Part shown: piece after piece, positions 51,611-59,836 of the stretch
How positions within the stretch are numbered: the first letter of the stretch is position 1
Layout of the letters: each line of letters opens with the position of its first letter
DNA from: Lachnospiraceae bacterium
GTDB lineage: Bacteria; Bacillota; Clostridia; Lachnospirales; Lachnospiraceae
Direction: 5' to 3'
Assembly: GCA_021203205.1 (NCBI GenBank)
Contig: JAJQBQ010000001.1
Span: 17,073-81,072, forward strand
DNA length: 64,000 nt
The notes under the pieces: model-generated
Seen by the model: the letters and a program-made list of their open reading frames with translations, nothing else
What the model was told of the DNA's origin: nothing
Databases searched by the model: none
Translations under genes and position numbers: made by a program

Positions 51611-52987
51611 ATGGATTTGAAATCATGGCAGGGGCATGAAATTTCAAAAATGATTACGAGAAAAAGAAGCCGTAAGTTTTACCGCGGTCTGATGGGAAAG
51701 CTGGCGCTGCTTCTGACGGTGACGGTGAGCGTGGGGGCGGTGGTTCCGGTCTACGCCACTTCCGTGGAGGAGAAGGAGCAGAATATCAGCGACCTGGAGG
51801 ATCAGAAAGAGGATCTGGAGGAGTACATCGAGTCGCTGGAGGCGCTGAAGGCCGACACTGAGGCATACATAGCTGAGATCGACAGCAAGATGGCGGACTA
51901 CACGGAGCAGCTGGTGGCGCTGCAGACGAGCCTCGCCGAGGTGGAAACGCAGATCGCCGACACCGAGGAACAGCTGGCGGAGGCGGAGGAGGATATCGAA
52001 GATCAGTACGCCGCCATGAAGCTTCGCATCAAGTACATGTACGAGAACGGAAACACGCAGATTCTGGAGCTTCTGCTGGAATCCACGACGCTCACGGATT
52101 TTTTGAACAAAGCGGAATATATTACGCAGATATCTGAATATGATCGCAATATGCTGGTTAAAATGCAGGAGACGAAACAGCTGATCGAGGATTCAAAGGC
52201 GGCCCTGGAGGCACAGCAGGCGGAGCTCGAGACGCTGAAGGCGGAAGTCGAGGAAAAGCAGGATGACCTGGAAATCCTGCTGGCGGCCAAGCAGGAAGAG
52301 GTGGAAAACTACAACACCACCATCGCCAGCACGGAAAATGAGATCGATGAGGTGAGCGATGCGATCGCTGCCGAGGAGGCGGCGCTGCAGAAGCAGATCG
52401 AGGAGATCGAAAGCAGCCGCAAGGCCGCGGAGGAGGCATCCTCGAAAGCGGCGGCGGAAGCATCCTCGAAGGCAGCTGCGGAGGCGGCATCGAAGGCAGC
52501 CGCAGAGGCTGCGGCAGCAGCTGCGACCACCACAACAGGCTCTTCCTCCGGCGATACCACGACCACCACGACGACAACGACCACATCATCGACCGGATAT
52601 ATCTGGCCGCTGTCGGGTTACCATTATATCACATCGGAGTTCGGCTACCGGACGCATCCGGTGACGGGTGAGGCCTATTCCTATCACCAGGGCATCGACA
52701 TCTACGCGCCGACCGGCACGTCCATCATGGCGGTGGCCAGCGGAACCGTGGCATGGGCGAGCTACTCCTCCACGGCCGGCTATTGGATCGGAATCGACCA
52801 CGGCGGTGGAGTATACTCCGTTTACATGCATTGTTCCAAGCTGTACGTGTCCGCCGGACAGACAGTATCGCAGGGCGAGGTGATCGCTCTGGTGGGCGCG
52901 ACCGGGCGCGTGACCGGGCCGCACCTGCATTTCGCGATCCGGCTGAACGGTTCGTATGTGAATCCGCATCCGTATGTCGGGTATTGA
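51611..52987 (+). CDS. PcsB/CwlO-like murein hydrolase (coiled coil plus M23 peptidase)
   Basis: A secreted protein with signal peptide (LLLTVTVSVGAVVPVYA), a long coiled coil (about residues 45-280, DLEDQKEDLEEYIESLEALK and onward), an Ala/Ser/Lys tract and a Thr run, and a C-terminal LytM/M23 zinc peptidase domain. The peptidase has SEFGYRTHPVTGEAYSYHQGIDI and GPHLHFAI, giving the HxxxD and HLH metal ligands. Position after ftsEX fits the known arrangement in which FtsEX activates the coiled-coil hydrolase. GGAGG precedes ATG 51611; a terminator follows. Confidence 0.93.
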   Translation: MDLKSWQGHEISKMITRKRSRKFYRGLMGKLALLLTVTVSVGAVVPVYATSVEEKEQNISDLEDQKEDLEEYIESLEALKADTEAYIAEIDSKMADYTEQLVALQTSLAEVETQIADTEEQLAEAEEDIEDQYAAMKLRIKYMYENGNTQILELLLESTTLTDFLNKAEYITQISEYDRNMLVKMQETKQLIEDSKAALEAQQAELETLKAEVEEKQDDLEILLAAKQEEVENYNTTIASTENEIDEVSDAIAAEEAALQKQIEEIESSRKAAEEASSKAAAEASSKAAAEAASKAAAEAAAAAATTTTGSSSGDTTTTTTTTTTSSTGYIWPLSGYHYITSEFGYRTHPVTGEAYSYHQGIDIYAPTGTSIMAVASGTVAWASYSSTAGYWIGIDHGGGVYSVYMHCSKLYVSAGQTVSQGEVIALVGATGRVTGPHLHFAIRLNGSYVNPHPYVGY

Positions 52988-53147
52988 TGTGACACACAGA
53001 AGCATAGAATGCATGGAAAAGAATGTTTTGTGATTCGAAAGTTTATTTTCGAACGATTTGCCGGGTTCGGGAGCAGAGTCTGCATCTTGTGTTGACTCTG
53101 GGGAATCTGTGCTGTTGTTTGTATACAGGAAAGCGCACAAGCAGGAG

Positions 53148-53176
53148 AGAAGTGCCGGATAACGGCACTTCTTTTT
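53148..53176 (+). terminator. Rho-independent terminator after the pcsB-like gene
   Basis: AGAAGTGCCG (53148-53157) pairs perfectly with CGGCACTTCT (53163-53172) and runs into T residues. Confidence 0.93.
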
Positions 53177-53198
53177 CGGAAAGGAATTATTTAAAAGA

Positions 53199-54869
53199 AT
53201 GAGTGATCTCAGGGAAAATGATCCATTTGCTGCGGGAGGAGAGACGGGAGAGGGAAATGACGGGAGAGAGGAAGCTTTGGGAGTGAGTTCGGAGGGGATG
53301 GACGGGAGAGAAGAAAATCAGGGAATAAGTTTGGAGGAAACAGACGGCGAAAAAGTTGTGGAGAATTCCGGTCAGGATATTTTTGATTTGAATGAAGGAA
53401 TAGGAATGTCGGAGAATGAATCCTGGAGTGATTCGGGAAATGGTTTCAAAAATAAGATGGAAGACATGTCGGAAACGGAATCCGGATGTGAACCGACAGA
53501 TAAGTCGGGAAATTATACCGGAAATGGCTCGGAAAATACAGAGGAGAATTTCGGTGATATCGTAGTTCAGGCCGAGGCCCTGGCGGAGGCTGCGAAGGAG
53601 AAAAAACGGGCCGGAAAGCGCGGAAAGCTGACGCCGGAGGAAAAACTGATTCGTTCGGAGAAGCGCGTCAGCTGGATCTGGGGCTTCCTGTTTGGGATTC
53701 TCGCGTGTCTTCTGCTCTTCGCGGGCGTGGATTATTACCGGCTGCAATTGCAGCAGGAGACCTACAATTCGGCAAACAGCAGCACATCCACTTCCAACGA
53801 CACGCTCTTAACAAACGGCGATGAAATTCTGGAGAAGCTTCAGACCATTCAGGCGCTGATCGACACGTATTTCCTGTACGATGTGGATGAGGAGACGGTG
53901 GTGGAGAGCCTTTACGCGGCCCTTCTCGACTCGCTGGGGGATCCGTACTCGGTCTATTACACCGCGGAGGAGTACGCGGATCTGATGGAGAGCGGCTCAG
54001 GCACCTATTACGGCATCGGTGTGGAGGTGACGCAGAGCACGGAGACGGGCGTCATCACCGTCACGCGGGTGTTTGAGGACTGTCCGGGGGCGGAGGCCGG
54101 TATGGAAGTCGGCGACATCATCATCGCGGTGGACGGCGTGAGCACGGAGGATACGGACTTAAGCACGGTGGTCACCTGGATCAAGGGCGAGGAATACACG
54201 ACCGTGGATATCACGGTGGAGCGGGACGGCGAGGAAATCACCATGACCGTGGAGCGCCGCCAGGTGGACAATGAAACCGTGACCAGCGAGATGCTGGACA
54301 ATTCTGTAGGCTATGTGGCCGTGGAGGAATTTGATTCGGTCACTGTAAGCCAGTTTGAGACGGCGCTCGAAGAGCTGGCGGAGGCCGGCATGCAGGGGCT
54401 CATCATCGACCTGCGCGGAAACCCGGGTGGCTACCTGGATGTGTGCGTGGATATGCTGGACTATCTCCTGCCGGAAGGCCTGCTGGTCTACACGGAGGAT
54501 AAATACGGGAATCGGGACGAGTACACCTCGGATGCCGACGCAAACCTGACCGACATCCCCATCGTGATCCTGATCGACGGGAGCAGCGCCAGCGCATCGG
54601 AAGTCTTCACCGGCGCCATGCAGGACTATGAGCGCGCGACTGTCGTGGGTACTCAGTCCTTCGGAAAAGGCATCGTGCAGAGTATCTTCTCGCTGGGCGA
54701 CGGCTCCGGCATGAAGATCACGGTGTCCAATTACTACACGCCGAACGGAAACAACATCCACGGCATCGGCATCACGCCGGATGTGGTGGTGGAACCGGAC
54801 GACACCACCGAGGACGATGAGCAGCTGGAGGCGGCGATCGAGGTGTTACTGGAGGAGATGGGCGACTGA
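53199..54869 (+). CDS. ctpA: C-terminal processing protease (S41 family)
   Basis: A 556-residue membrane-anchored protease. After an acidic low-complexity cytoplasmic region of about 145 residues comes a transmembrane helix (WGFLFGILACLLLFAGV), then the S41 N-domain, a PDZ domain (GIGVEVTQ...AGMEVGDIIIAVDG) and the catalytic core. The catalytic Ser is Ser465 in DGSSASASEVF and Lys is Lys490 in TQSFGKGIVQ. In Gram-positive bacteria CtpB-type enzymes process secreted or membrane proteins; one bound near FtsEX and PcsB could control hydrolase levels. That link is inferred from position only. Confidence 0.92.
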   Translation: MSDLRENDPFAAGGETGEGNDGREEALGVSSEGMDGREENQGISLEETDGEKVVENSGQDIFDLNEGIGMSENESWSDSGNGFKNKMEDMSETESGCEPTDKSGNYTGNGSENTEENFGDIVVQAEALAEAAKEKKRAGKRGKLTPEEKLIRSEKRVSWIWGFLFGILACLLLFAGVDYYRLQLQQETYNSANSSTSTSNDTLLTNGDEILEKLQTIQALIDTYFLYDVDEETVVESLYAALLDSLGDPYSVYYTAEEYADLMESGSGTYYGIGVEVTQSTETGVITVTRVFEDCPGAEAGMEVGDIIIAVDGVSTEDTDLSTVVTWIKGEEYTTVDITVERDGEEITMTVERRQVDNETVTSEMLDNSVGYVAVEEFDSVTVSQFETALEELAEAGMQGLIIDLRGNPGGYLDVCVDMLDYLLPEGLLVYTEDKYGNRDEYTSDADANLTDIPIVILIDGSSASASEVFTGAMQDYERATVVGTQSFGKGIVQSIFSLGDGSGMKITVSNYYTPNGNNIHGIGITPDVVVEPDDTTEDDEQLEAAIEVLLEEMGD

Positions 54870-54970
54870 TACCGGAAAACGGTCGGCGACAGTTAAGAAA
54901 TCAAACAGTGGTTGACGGGGAGTTGATTATTGACGGAAAATCAATCATTGAAAGAAGAATTAAACAGAGA

Positions 54971-54999
54971 TTGACGGGAAATAACGAAAATAATATAGC
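54971..54999 (+). promoter_or_regulatory. predicted promoter of the exodeoxyribonuclease III gene
   Basis: TTGACG (54971-54976), a 17-base spacer and TATAGC (54994-54999) lie about 30 bases before the start codon. Confidence 0.6.
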
Positions 55000-55028
55000 G
55001 GAGAGAAAGTTAACAAGGAGGATGTAAG

Positions 55029-55781
55029 GTGAAATTTGTATCGTGGAACGTGAACGGCCTGCGGGCGTGTATGGGCAAAAATTTTATGGAAGCGTTCGAG
55101 ACGCTGGACGCGGATATCTTCTGCCTGCAGGAGACGAAAATGCAGGCCGGGCAGCTGGAGGTGACCCTGCCCGGATATCACCAGTACTGGAATTACGCCG
55201 AGAAAAAAGGCTATTCCGGCACGGCCATCTTCACGAAACAGGAGCCGGTGGCGGTGACCTACGGCCTCGGCATCGACCAGCATGACCATGAGGGCCGCGT
55301 CATCACGCTGGACATGGGCGAATATTATTTTATTGTCGTGTATGTGCCGAACTCGCAGGACAACCTGGCCCGGCTCGATTACCGCATGGTCTGGGAGGAC
55401 GACTTCCGGGCCTATGTAAAACGGCTGGATGAGGACAAGCCGGTTATCATCTGCGGCGACATGAATGTCGCCCACGAGGAAATCGACCTGAAAAACCCGA
55501 AATCAAACCACAAAAATGCCGGTTTCACGGACGAGGAGCGCGGGAAGATGACGGAACTCTTAAACGCCGGTTTCACGGACACCTTCCGCTACAAATATCC
55601 GGACATGAGAGACATCTACTCCTGGTGGTCCTACCGCTTCCAGGCGCGCTCGCGGAACGCCGGATGGCGTATCGACTATTTTCTGGTGTCCGATCGGCTG
55701 CGGGAGAGGATCGGGGACGCGCGCATACATACGGAAATCTTCGGGTCGGATCATTGCCCGGTGGAGCTGGTGCTGGTGTAG
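55029..55781 (+). CDS. exoA: exodeoxyribonuclease III / AP endonuclease
   Basis: Base-excision repair enzyme that cuts DNA at abasic sites and has 3'-5' exonuclease activity. MKFVSWNVNGLRA, IFCLQETKM (metal-binding Glu), VVYVPNSQDNLARLDYR, IICGDMNVAHEEIDL and FGSDHCPVELVL are the standard motifs. 250 residues. Translation starts at GTG 55029, supported by GGAGG ten bases upstream. Confidence 0.96.
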   Translation: MKFVSWNVNGLRACMGKNFMEAFETLDADIFCLQETKMQAGQLEVTLPGYHQYWNYAEKKGYSGTAIFTKQEPVAVTYGLGIDQHDHEGRVITLDMGEYYFIVVYVPNSQDNLARLDYRMVWEDDFRAYVKRLDEDKPVIICGDMNVAHEEIDLKNPKSNHKNAGFTDEERGKMTELLNAGFTDTFRYKYPDMRDIYSWWSYRFQARSRNAGWRIDYFLVSDRLRERIGDARIHTEIFGSDHCPVELVLV

Positions 55782-55861
55782 GATGAAGTAAATATCGTGC
55801 CTGTTTCGTGGGCGAAAACAGCCTGCCAATATAGTATATTTGTGAGTGAGGAACATGAATT

Positions 55862-58294
55862 ATGCCTTACCTGTTAAGTTATACGAAGAAAGATGACATA
55901 TATTCCACCCTGGTGGATCGCCCGAAAAACATGAGCGGCAACCTGTATTTCAGCGACGTCTACGAGGCGATGCATCTGGCGCTTTCGCGGGACGGGAGCC
56001 GTTTCGTTCCGCTGCGCAACAACACTGGTATTCTTTTCCCGAAGGCAACCTTTACGGAGGGAAAACCGGAGGGAACGACAAAAACGCTTCGTTATACCTG
56101 GATGTTTGACCGGGCGGACGGTACTTATGGCGTGTGCGGTGTGCGGCGCAACGAGGACGGGCCGGATCCCTTAAGTATCGGGTGCGTGATGCTCTTTTCC
56201 TCGAAAGACCTGATTCGCTATGAAGAAGTCGGATTCCTGAAGGTGGCGGATGAAGAAGTCATGTCGCCGCGGTGCCGGTATGATGAGAAAAAGGGGAAAT
56301 ATTACCTTGAATACGGTACGGCGCAGGGGATTTTTTGTGGATATACGGCGGACTTTGTGTGTGTGGATGAGGTTCGGAAAATTCGGGAGTTTACACTGAA
56401 AAACGCTGTGATTGAGGAGATCTCGTGCGGAAATGGAGAATTCGGAACGGTAACGGAGATATGCCTTTCGAAAGGGCGGAATCCGGACGAGAAAAATCCG
56501 GACGAGCAGGGAAAAGGAGAAGCGTACGTTTTGAACTGGGAAAAGGACGGGAAAACGAACGTTTTGAACGAAGAAGAGGACGGGAATTCGATTGTTCCGA
56601 ACAGGAGAGAAGATGGGAAAACGAACGTTTTGAACGGGAAAGAAGATGGGAAATCGAATACTTTGAAGGGGGAGACAAGAGGAAAAGTACACACTGTAGA
56701 AGAGAAGAAAGAAAATATCCTCTGCGGAAATGTTCTGAAGATTTCGGAAGAAGCCGCGGATCAGCTGGAAAAATATCTCGGCGTCATCAGCCACGTCAGT
56801 GTGGATCCGATAGTGTGGGAAGTGGCGATCGGAGAGAACCGGAATTTGAACAGCGCGAGTCAGAATCACGCCGGTGTGGACAATCATCTGAATAATGCAA
56901 GTGGCAGAACTCCCCCCCGTGCCCTCTGCCGCTACAGCGACGGTTCCGTGCATGAGAAGCCGGTGGACTGGGATGCGTCTGCCCTGGCTGCGATTGATTT
57001 CACGAAGCCAGGCATCTATGAGGTTCCGGGCCACATTCGTCAGAAACACTGGCCGTTTCCGATGATGAAAGAGGGCATCTCCGACCCGTGCATCACATAT
57101 TATAAGGGAAAGTATTACCTTTCTGCCACCGGAATGCGCGACGTTTCCTTCCGCATCAGTGACACGATCGAAGGATGCTTCAGGGCGAAGCGCAAAGTCG
57201 TGTGGAGCCTTCCGAAAGGAGACCGGAAGCACGCGAACATCTGGGCACAGGAGCTGCACATCATCCGTGGCGTGCCGTATGTGTTCACCACAGTGGCAAG
57301 CCCCGAATGGTACACGGTACGGAGCCACATATTGCGCTGCACGGGCGATATTGCCGACCCGAAGGCCTGGGAGGAACCCAGGCTTTGCGTGAAAACGGAC
57401 GGTACTCCTCTGGAGGAACACGGAATTTCGCTGGACATGACATACTTTTGCGTGGATGACATCCATTACGTCATGTGGTCAAACCGGGTGATACATATCA
57501 ATGAACCGGGATATATGGGTGAGGCGGATTCAGAAGGTACGGACTCAAAGGCGAAGAAAAAAGAGAAAGATAAGTTGTTTGAAGCTCTGGATTCCGGCGA
57601 AAATGAAAATCCGCAGAAGAAAAACTCAAACGATTATTTGCCGGAATTAGAGGATTCCGGCAAAAACCGAAAGAAGGAGAGAGAAAAAGGTCTTCAGAGT
57701 GAGTCTTCGGCTTGCGGAGCAGCTCAGAAAAAAGAGAAGAAAAAGAAGGATGTGGTCGTCTGTGAGCCCGCGGATATCTTCATCGCCACCATCGACCCGG
57801 ACGCACCGTGGCAGCTCACATCTGACCCGGTGCGGGTGCTCCGCCCACAGTACGGCTGGGATCGCCTGAACACCGAGGTGGACGAAGGGCCGTACCTGCT
57901 GCGCCATGGTGATGACCTGTTTGTAACGATCTCCGGATCCAGCACGGGAGTGGCGGATCTCTACTGTCTCGGCCTGCTGCACGCGCGGGCGGGAAGCGAC
58001 CTGCTGCGCCCGGAGAACTGGGACTGGATGCCGTACCCCGTGCTCACGAAGGAAAGTGTACCGGGCGAGTTTGGTCCCGGCCACAACAACTTTGTCCGGG
58101 ACGCGGAGACAGGCGACGACCTGATGGTATACCACGCGGTTCCTCACGATGAAAAGGGTAAAAGCCTCGGCCGCCATGCGGGCATCCGGCGGGTTCACTG
58201 GGCCGCGAACGGATATCCGTATCTGGAAATGACGGAAGAGAGGGATCTGGATCCGGCGCTGAGGGATATTGTTATGAAGGTGGTTGTGGGGTAA
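55862..58294 (+). CDS. GH43-like glycoside hydrolase with low-complexity inserts
   Basis: An 810-residue protein of the five-bladed beta-propeller type. The C-terminal half contains GISDPCITYYKGKYYLSATG (catalytic base Asp), NIWAQELH, EVDEGPYLLRHGDDLFVTIS (general acid Glu) and GPGHNNFVRD, as in GH43 arabinosidases/xylosidases. The N-terminal third appears to be a second, related propeller-like domain. Two charged inserts interrupt it: about residues 215-285, with a 14-residue VLNxxEDGKTN-type repeat, and about 550-635, Lys/Glu-rich. No signal peptide, so a cytoplasmic enzyme acting on imported oligosaccharides is likely. Confidence 0.75.
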   Translation: MPYLLSYTKKDDIYSTLVDRPKNMSGNLYFSDVYEAMHLALSRDGSRFVPLRNNTGILFPKATFTEGKPEGTTKTLRYTWMFDRADGTYGVCGVRRNEDGPDPLSIGCVMLFSSKDLIRYEEVGFLKVADEEVMSPRCRYDEKKGKYYLEYGTAQGIFCGYTADFVCVDEVRKIREFTLKNAVIEEISCGNGEFGTVTEICLSKGRNPDEKNPDEQGKGEAYVLNWEKDGKTNVLNEEEDGNSIVPNRREDGKTNVLNGKEDGKSNTLKGETRGKVHTVEEKKENILCGNVLKISEEAADQLEKYLGVISHVSVDPIVWEVAIGENRNLNSASQNHAGVDNHLNNASGRTPPRALCRYSDGSVHEKPVDWDASALAAIDFTKPGIYEVPGHIRQKHWPFPMMKEGISDPCITYYKGKYYLSATGMRDVSFRISDTIEGCFRAKRKVVWSLPKGDRKHANIWAQELHIIRGVPYVFTTVASPEWYTVRSHILRCTGDIADPKAWEEPRLCVKTDGTPLEEHGISLDMTYFCVDDIHYVMWSNRVIHINEPGYMGEADSEGTDSKAKKKEKDKLFEALDSGENENPQKKNSNDYLPELEDSGKNRKKEREKGLQSESSACGAAQKKEKKKKDVVVCEPADIFIATIDPDAPWQLTSDPVRVLRPQYGWDRLNTEVDEGPYLLRHGDDLFVTISGSSTGVADLYCLGLLHARAGSDLLRPENWDWMPYPVLTKESVPGEFGPGHNNFVRDAETGDDLMVYHAVPHDEKGKSLGRHAGIRRVHWAANGYPYLEMTEERDLDPALRDIVMKVVVG
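56527..56680 (+). repeat. 42-bp tandem repeats inside the GH43-like gene
   Basis: About four imperfect head-to-tail units encode VLN-[WEG]-x-EDG-K-[TS]-N. ACGAACGTTTTGAACG occurs twice exactly. Frame is preserved throughout. Confidence 0.8.
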
Positions 58295-58304
58295 AAATGC
58301 AGAA

Positions 58305-58346
58305 AAAGAACCGACATCGGTCGAAAATGACTGTTGTCGGTTCTTT
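58305..58346 (+). terminator. Rho-independent terminator after the GH43-like gene
   Basis: AAAGAACCGACA (58305-58316) pairs with TGTCGGTTCTTT (58335-58346). In the remaining spacer, AATGTTG and CAACATT flank GTATTCACGG (58391-58400), another copy of the recurrent ATTCACGG. Confidence 0.85.
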
Positions 58347-58449
58347 AATGCTTGCATGCAACGTAAGAAATTTATTTCGTCTGAATGTTGGTATTCACGG
58401 CAACATTTAAACATGCTTTTCCGGCTTAAAGTATTTTCGTGAATCCGGT

Positions 58450-59601
58450 TTACTTACTCATCTCCAGCAGCTTTTTCTTCAAATCATCCTCAAGCGCAAC
58501 CAGCTCTTTCTCGGCCTCCTGGCGCTTCTGTCTGCCTTCCTTCTGGATGGTAAGCACCTCGTCCAGAGTGGAGATGAGGGTTTCGTTGGTCTGCTTTAAG
58601 GTTTCGATGTCCACGATACCGCGCTCGGTCTCGCGGGCGGTCTCCACGGAGGCGACCTTCAGGCGCTCGCTGTTGCGGCGGAGCAGCTCGTTGGTCATAT
58701 CGGTGACCTCGCGCTGCGCGGCGGCAGCCTGAATGGAATGCTCCATGCCGAGGGCGATGGTCATCTGGCTCTTCCAGAGCGGGATGGTGTTCACCAGGGT
58801 GGACTGGATTTTTTCCGCCATTTGTGTGTCGTTCGACTGAACGAGGCGGATCTGCGGCGCCATCTGGATGCAGATCATGCGGGTGAGCTCCAGGTCATAC
58901 AGCTTCTTCTCGAAGCGAACGCACATGGACTCAAAATCCTTCGCGGCCTGCGCGTCCTCCGGCAGCCCGGACTTCTGCGCCTTCGCCAGGAGATCCTGCA
59001 GTGTGGTCGCCCGCTCCCCGGCCAGCTTCTTTTTACCGGCCAGAATATACATGGAAAGTTCCTTGAAATAAGCAAGGTTTACCTCGTACATCTTGTCCAG
59101 AAGGGCCGCGTCCTTTAACAGCTGCACCTGGTGTGACTCGAGGGATTTGCTGATCTCGGAAATGTTGACCTCCACTTTCGCATATCTGGTTTTCATCAGA
59201 TCAATCTTATTGGATGCTTTTTTGAAAAATCCGAACAGGCCTTTTTCTTCCTCCGCATCGAAGCCCTTGAGCTCCTGAACAACGCCGGTCAAAAGCGCCC
59301 CGATCTCCCCGAGATCCTGCGTGCGCACACTCTCGAGTGCGGATTCGGAAAAATCCGCCATCTTTTTCTGGACACCGGCGCCGTACTGCAGCACCAGACT
59401 CGTGTCGGTCAGGTCAATCTGCGCGGCGAACGCGTCCACCATCCGCTGCTCTTCCGGGGTGAGCTGCGGCTCCTCAACGGGAACTTCCTCCGGCTTCGCG
59501 GCCGGTGTCGTTCCGGCAGGCGCGGGTGCCGGTGCCCCGAAGGGATCGAGCGTCAGCGTCGGGGTGGCGGTTGTGTCGATGTTGGTAAAATCAATAGCCA
59601 T
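58450..59601 (-). CDS. telA: toxic anion resistance protein TelA family
   Basis: A 383-residue helical protein of the TelA/KlaA family, associated with tolerance to tellurite, some lantibiotics and cell-wall drugs; biochemical function is not settled. The N-terminus is Pro/Ala-rich. The conserved core includes GFFKKASNKIDLMKTRYAKVEVNI, LAYFKELSMYILAGKKKL, TLVNTIPLWKSQMTIALG and TNELLRRNSERLKVASVETARETERGIVDIETLKQTNETLISTLDEV. GGAGG precedes ATG 59601. It lies downstream of xpaC on the same strand, its usual companion. Confidence 0.92.
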   Translation of the reverse strand: MAIDFTNIDTTATPTLTLDPFGAPAPAPAGTTPAAKPEEVPVEEPQLTPEEQRMVDAFAAQIDLTDTSLVLQYGAGVQKKMADFSESALESVRTQDLGEIGALLTGVVQELKGFDAEEEKGLFGFFKKASNKIDLMKTRYAKVEVNISEISKSLESHQVQLLKDAALLDKMYEVNLAYFKELSMYILAGKKKLAGERATTLQDLLAKAQKSGLPEDAQAAKDFESMCVRFEKKLYDLELTRMICIQMAPQIRLVQSNDTQMAEKIQSTLVNTIPLWKSQMTIALGMEHSIQAAAAQREVTDMTNELLRRNSERLKVASVETARETERGIVDIETLKQTNETLISTLDEVLTIQKEGRQKRQEAEKELVALEDDLKKKLLEMSK

Positions 59602-59631
59602 AGTTTCCTCCTTATTTTTGTGGTGATTCGG

Positions 59632-59749
59632 TTTTCTCATAAACCACGTTTTTATGATGTTTTCGTTTTTTCATTAATCTCGTTTTTATGATATCTTCGT
59701 TTTCTCATGAACCACATTTTTGTATTATTTCAGTCTTCTCACAAACTGG
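59632..59749. repeat. 34-bp tandem repeats between telA and xpaC
   Basis: Three full units at 59632-59665, 59666-59699 and 59700-59733 and a partial fourth to 59749, with an exact 34-bp period. Each unit carries TTTTCTCATRAACC-like and TTTTTATGAT-like halves and is T-rich on the plus strand. The rest of the spacer to 59836 is A+T-rich with no gene. Confidence 0.85.
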
Positions 59750-59836
59750 AAGCTACGTGGATTCTTTTCGGTAAAAAATCTCTTCCATATTTATATACGG
59801 ATTTTTCATGGTGTTTTCGCGCTTTGTGCTTAAAAA

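Noticed and set aside
59632..59749. 34-bp repeats as a CRISPR array
   Set aside because: The units are head-to-tail with no unique spacers, and no cas genes are present.
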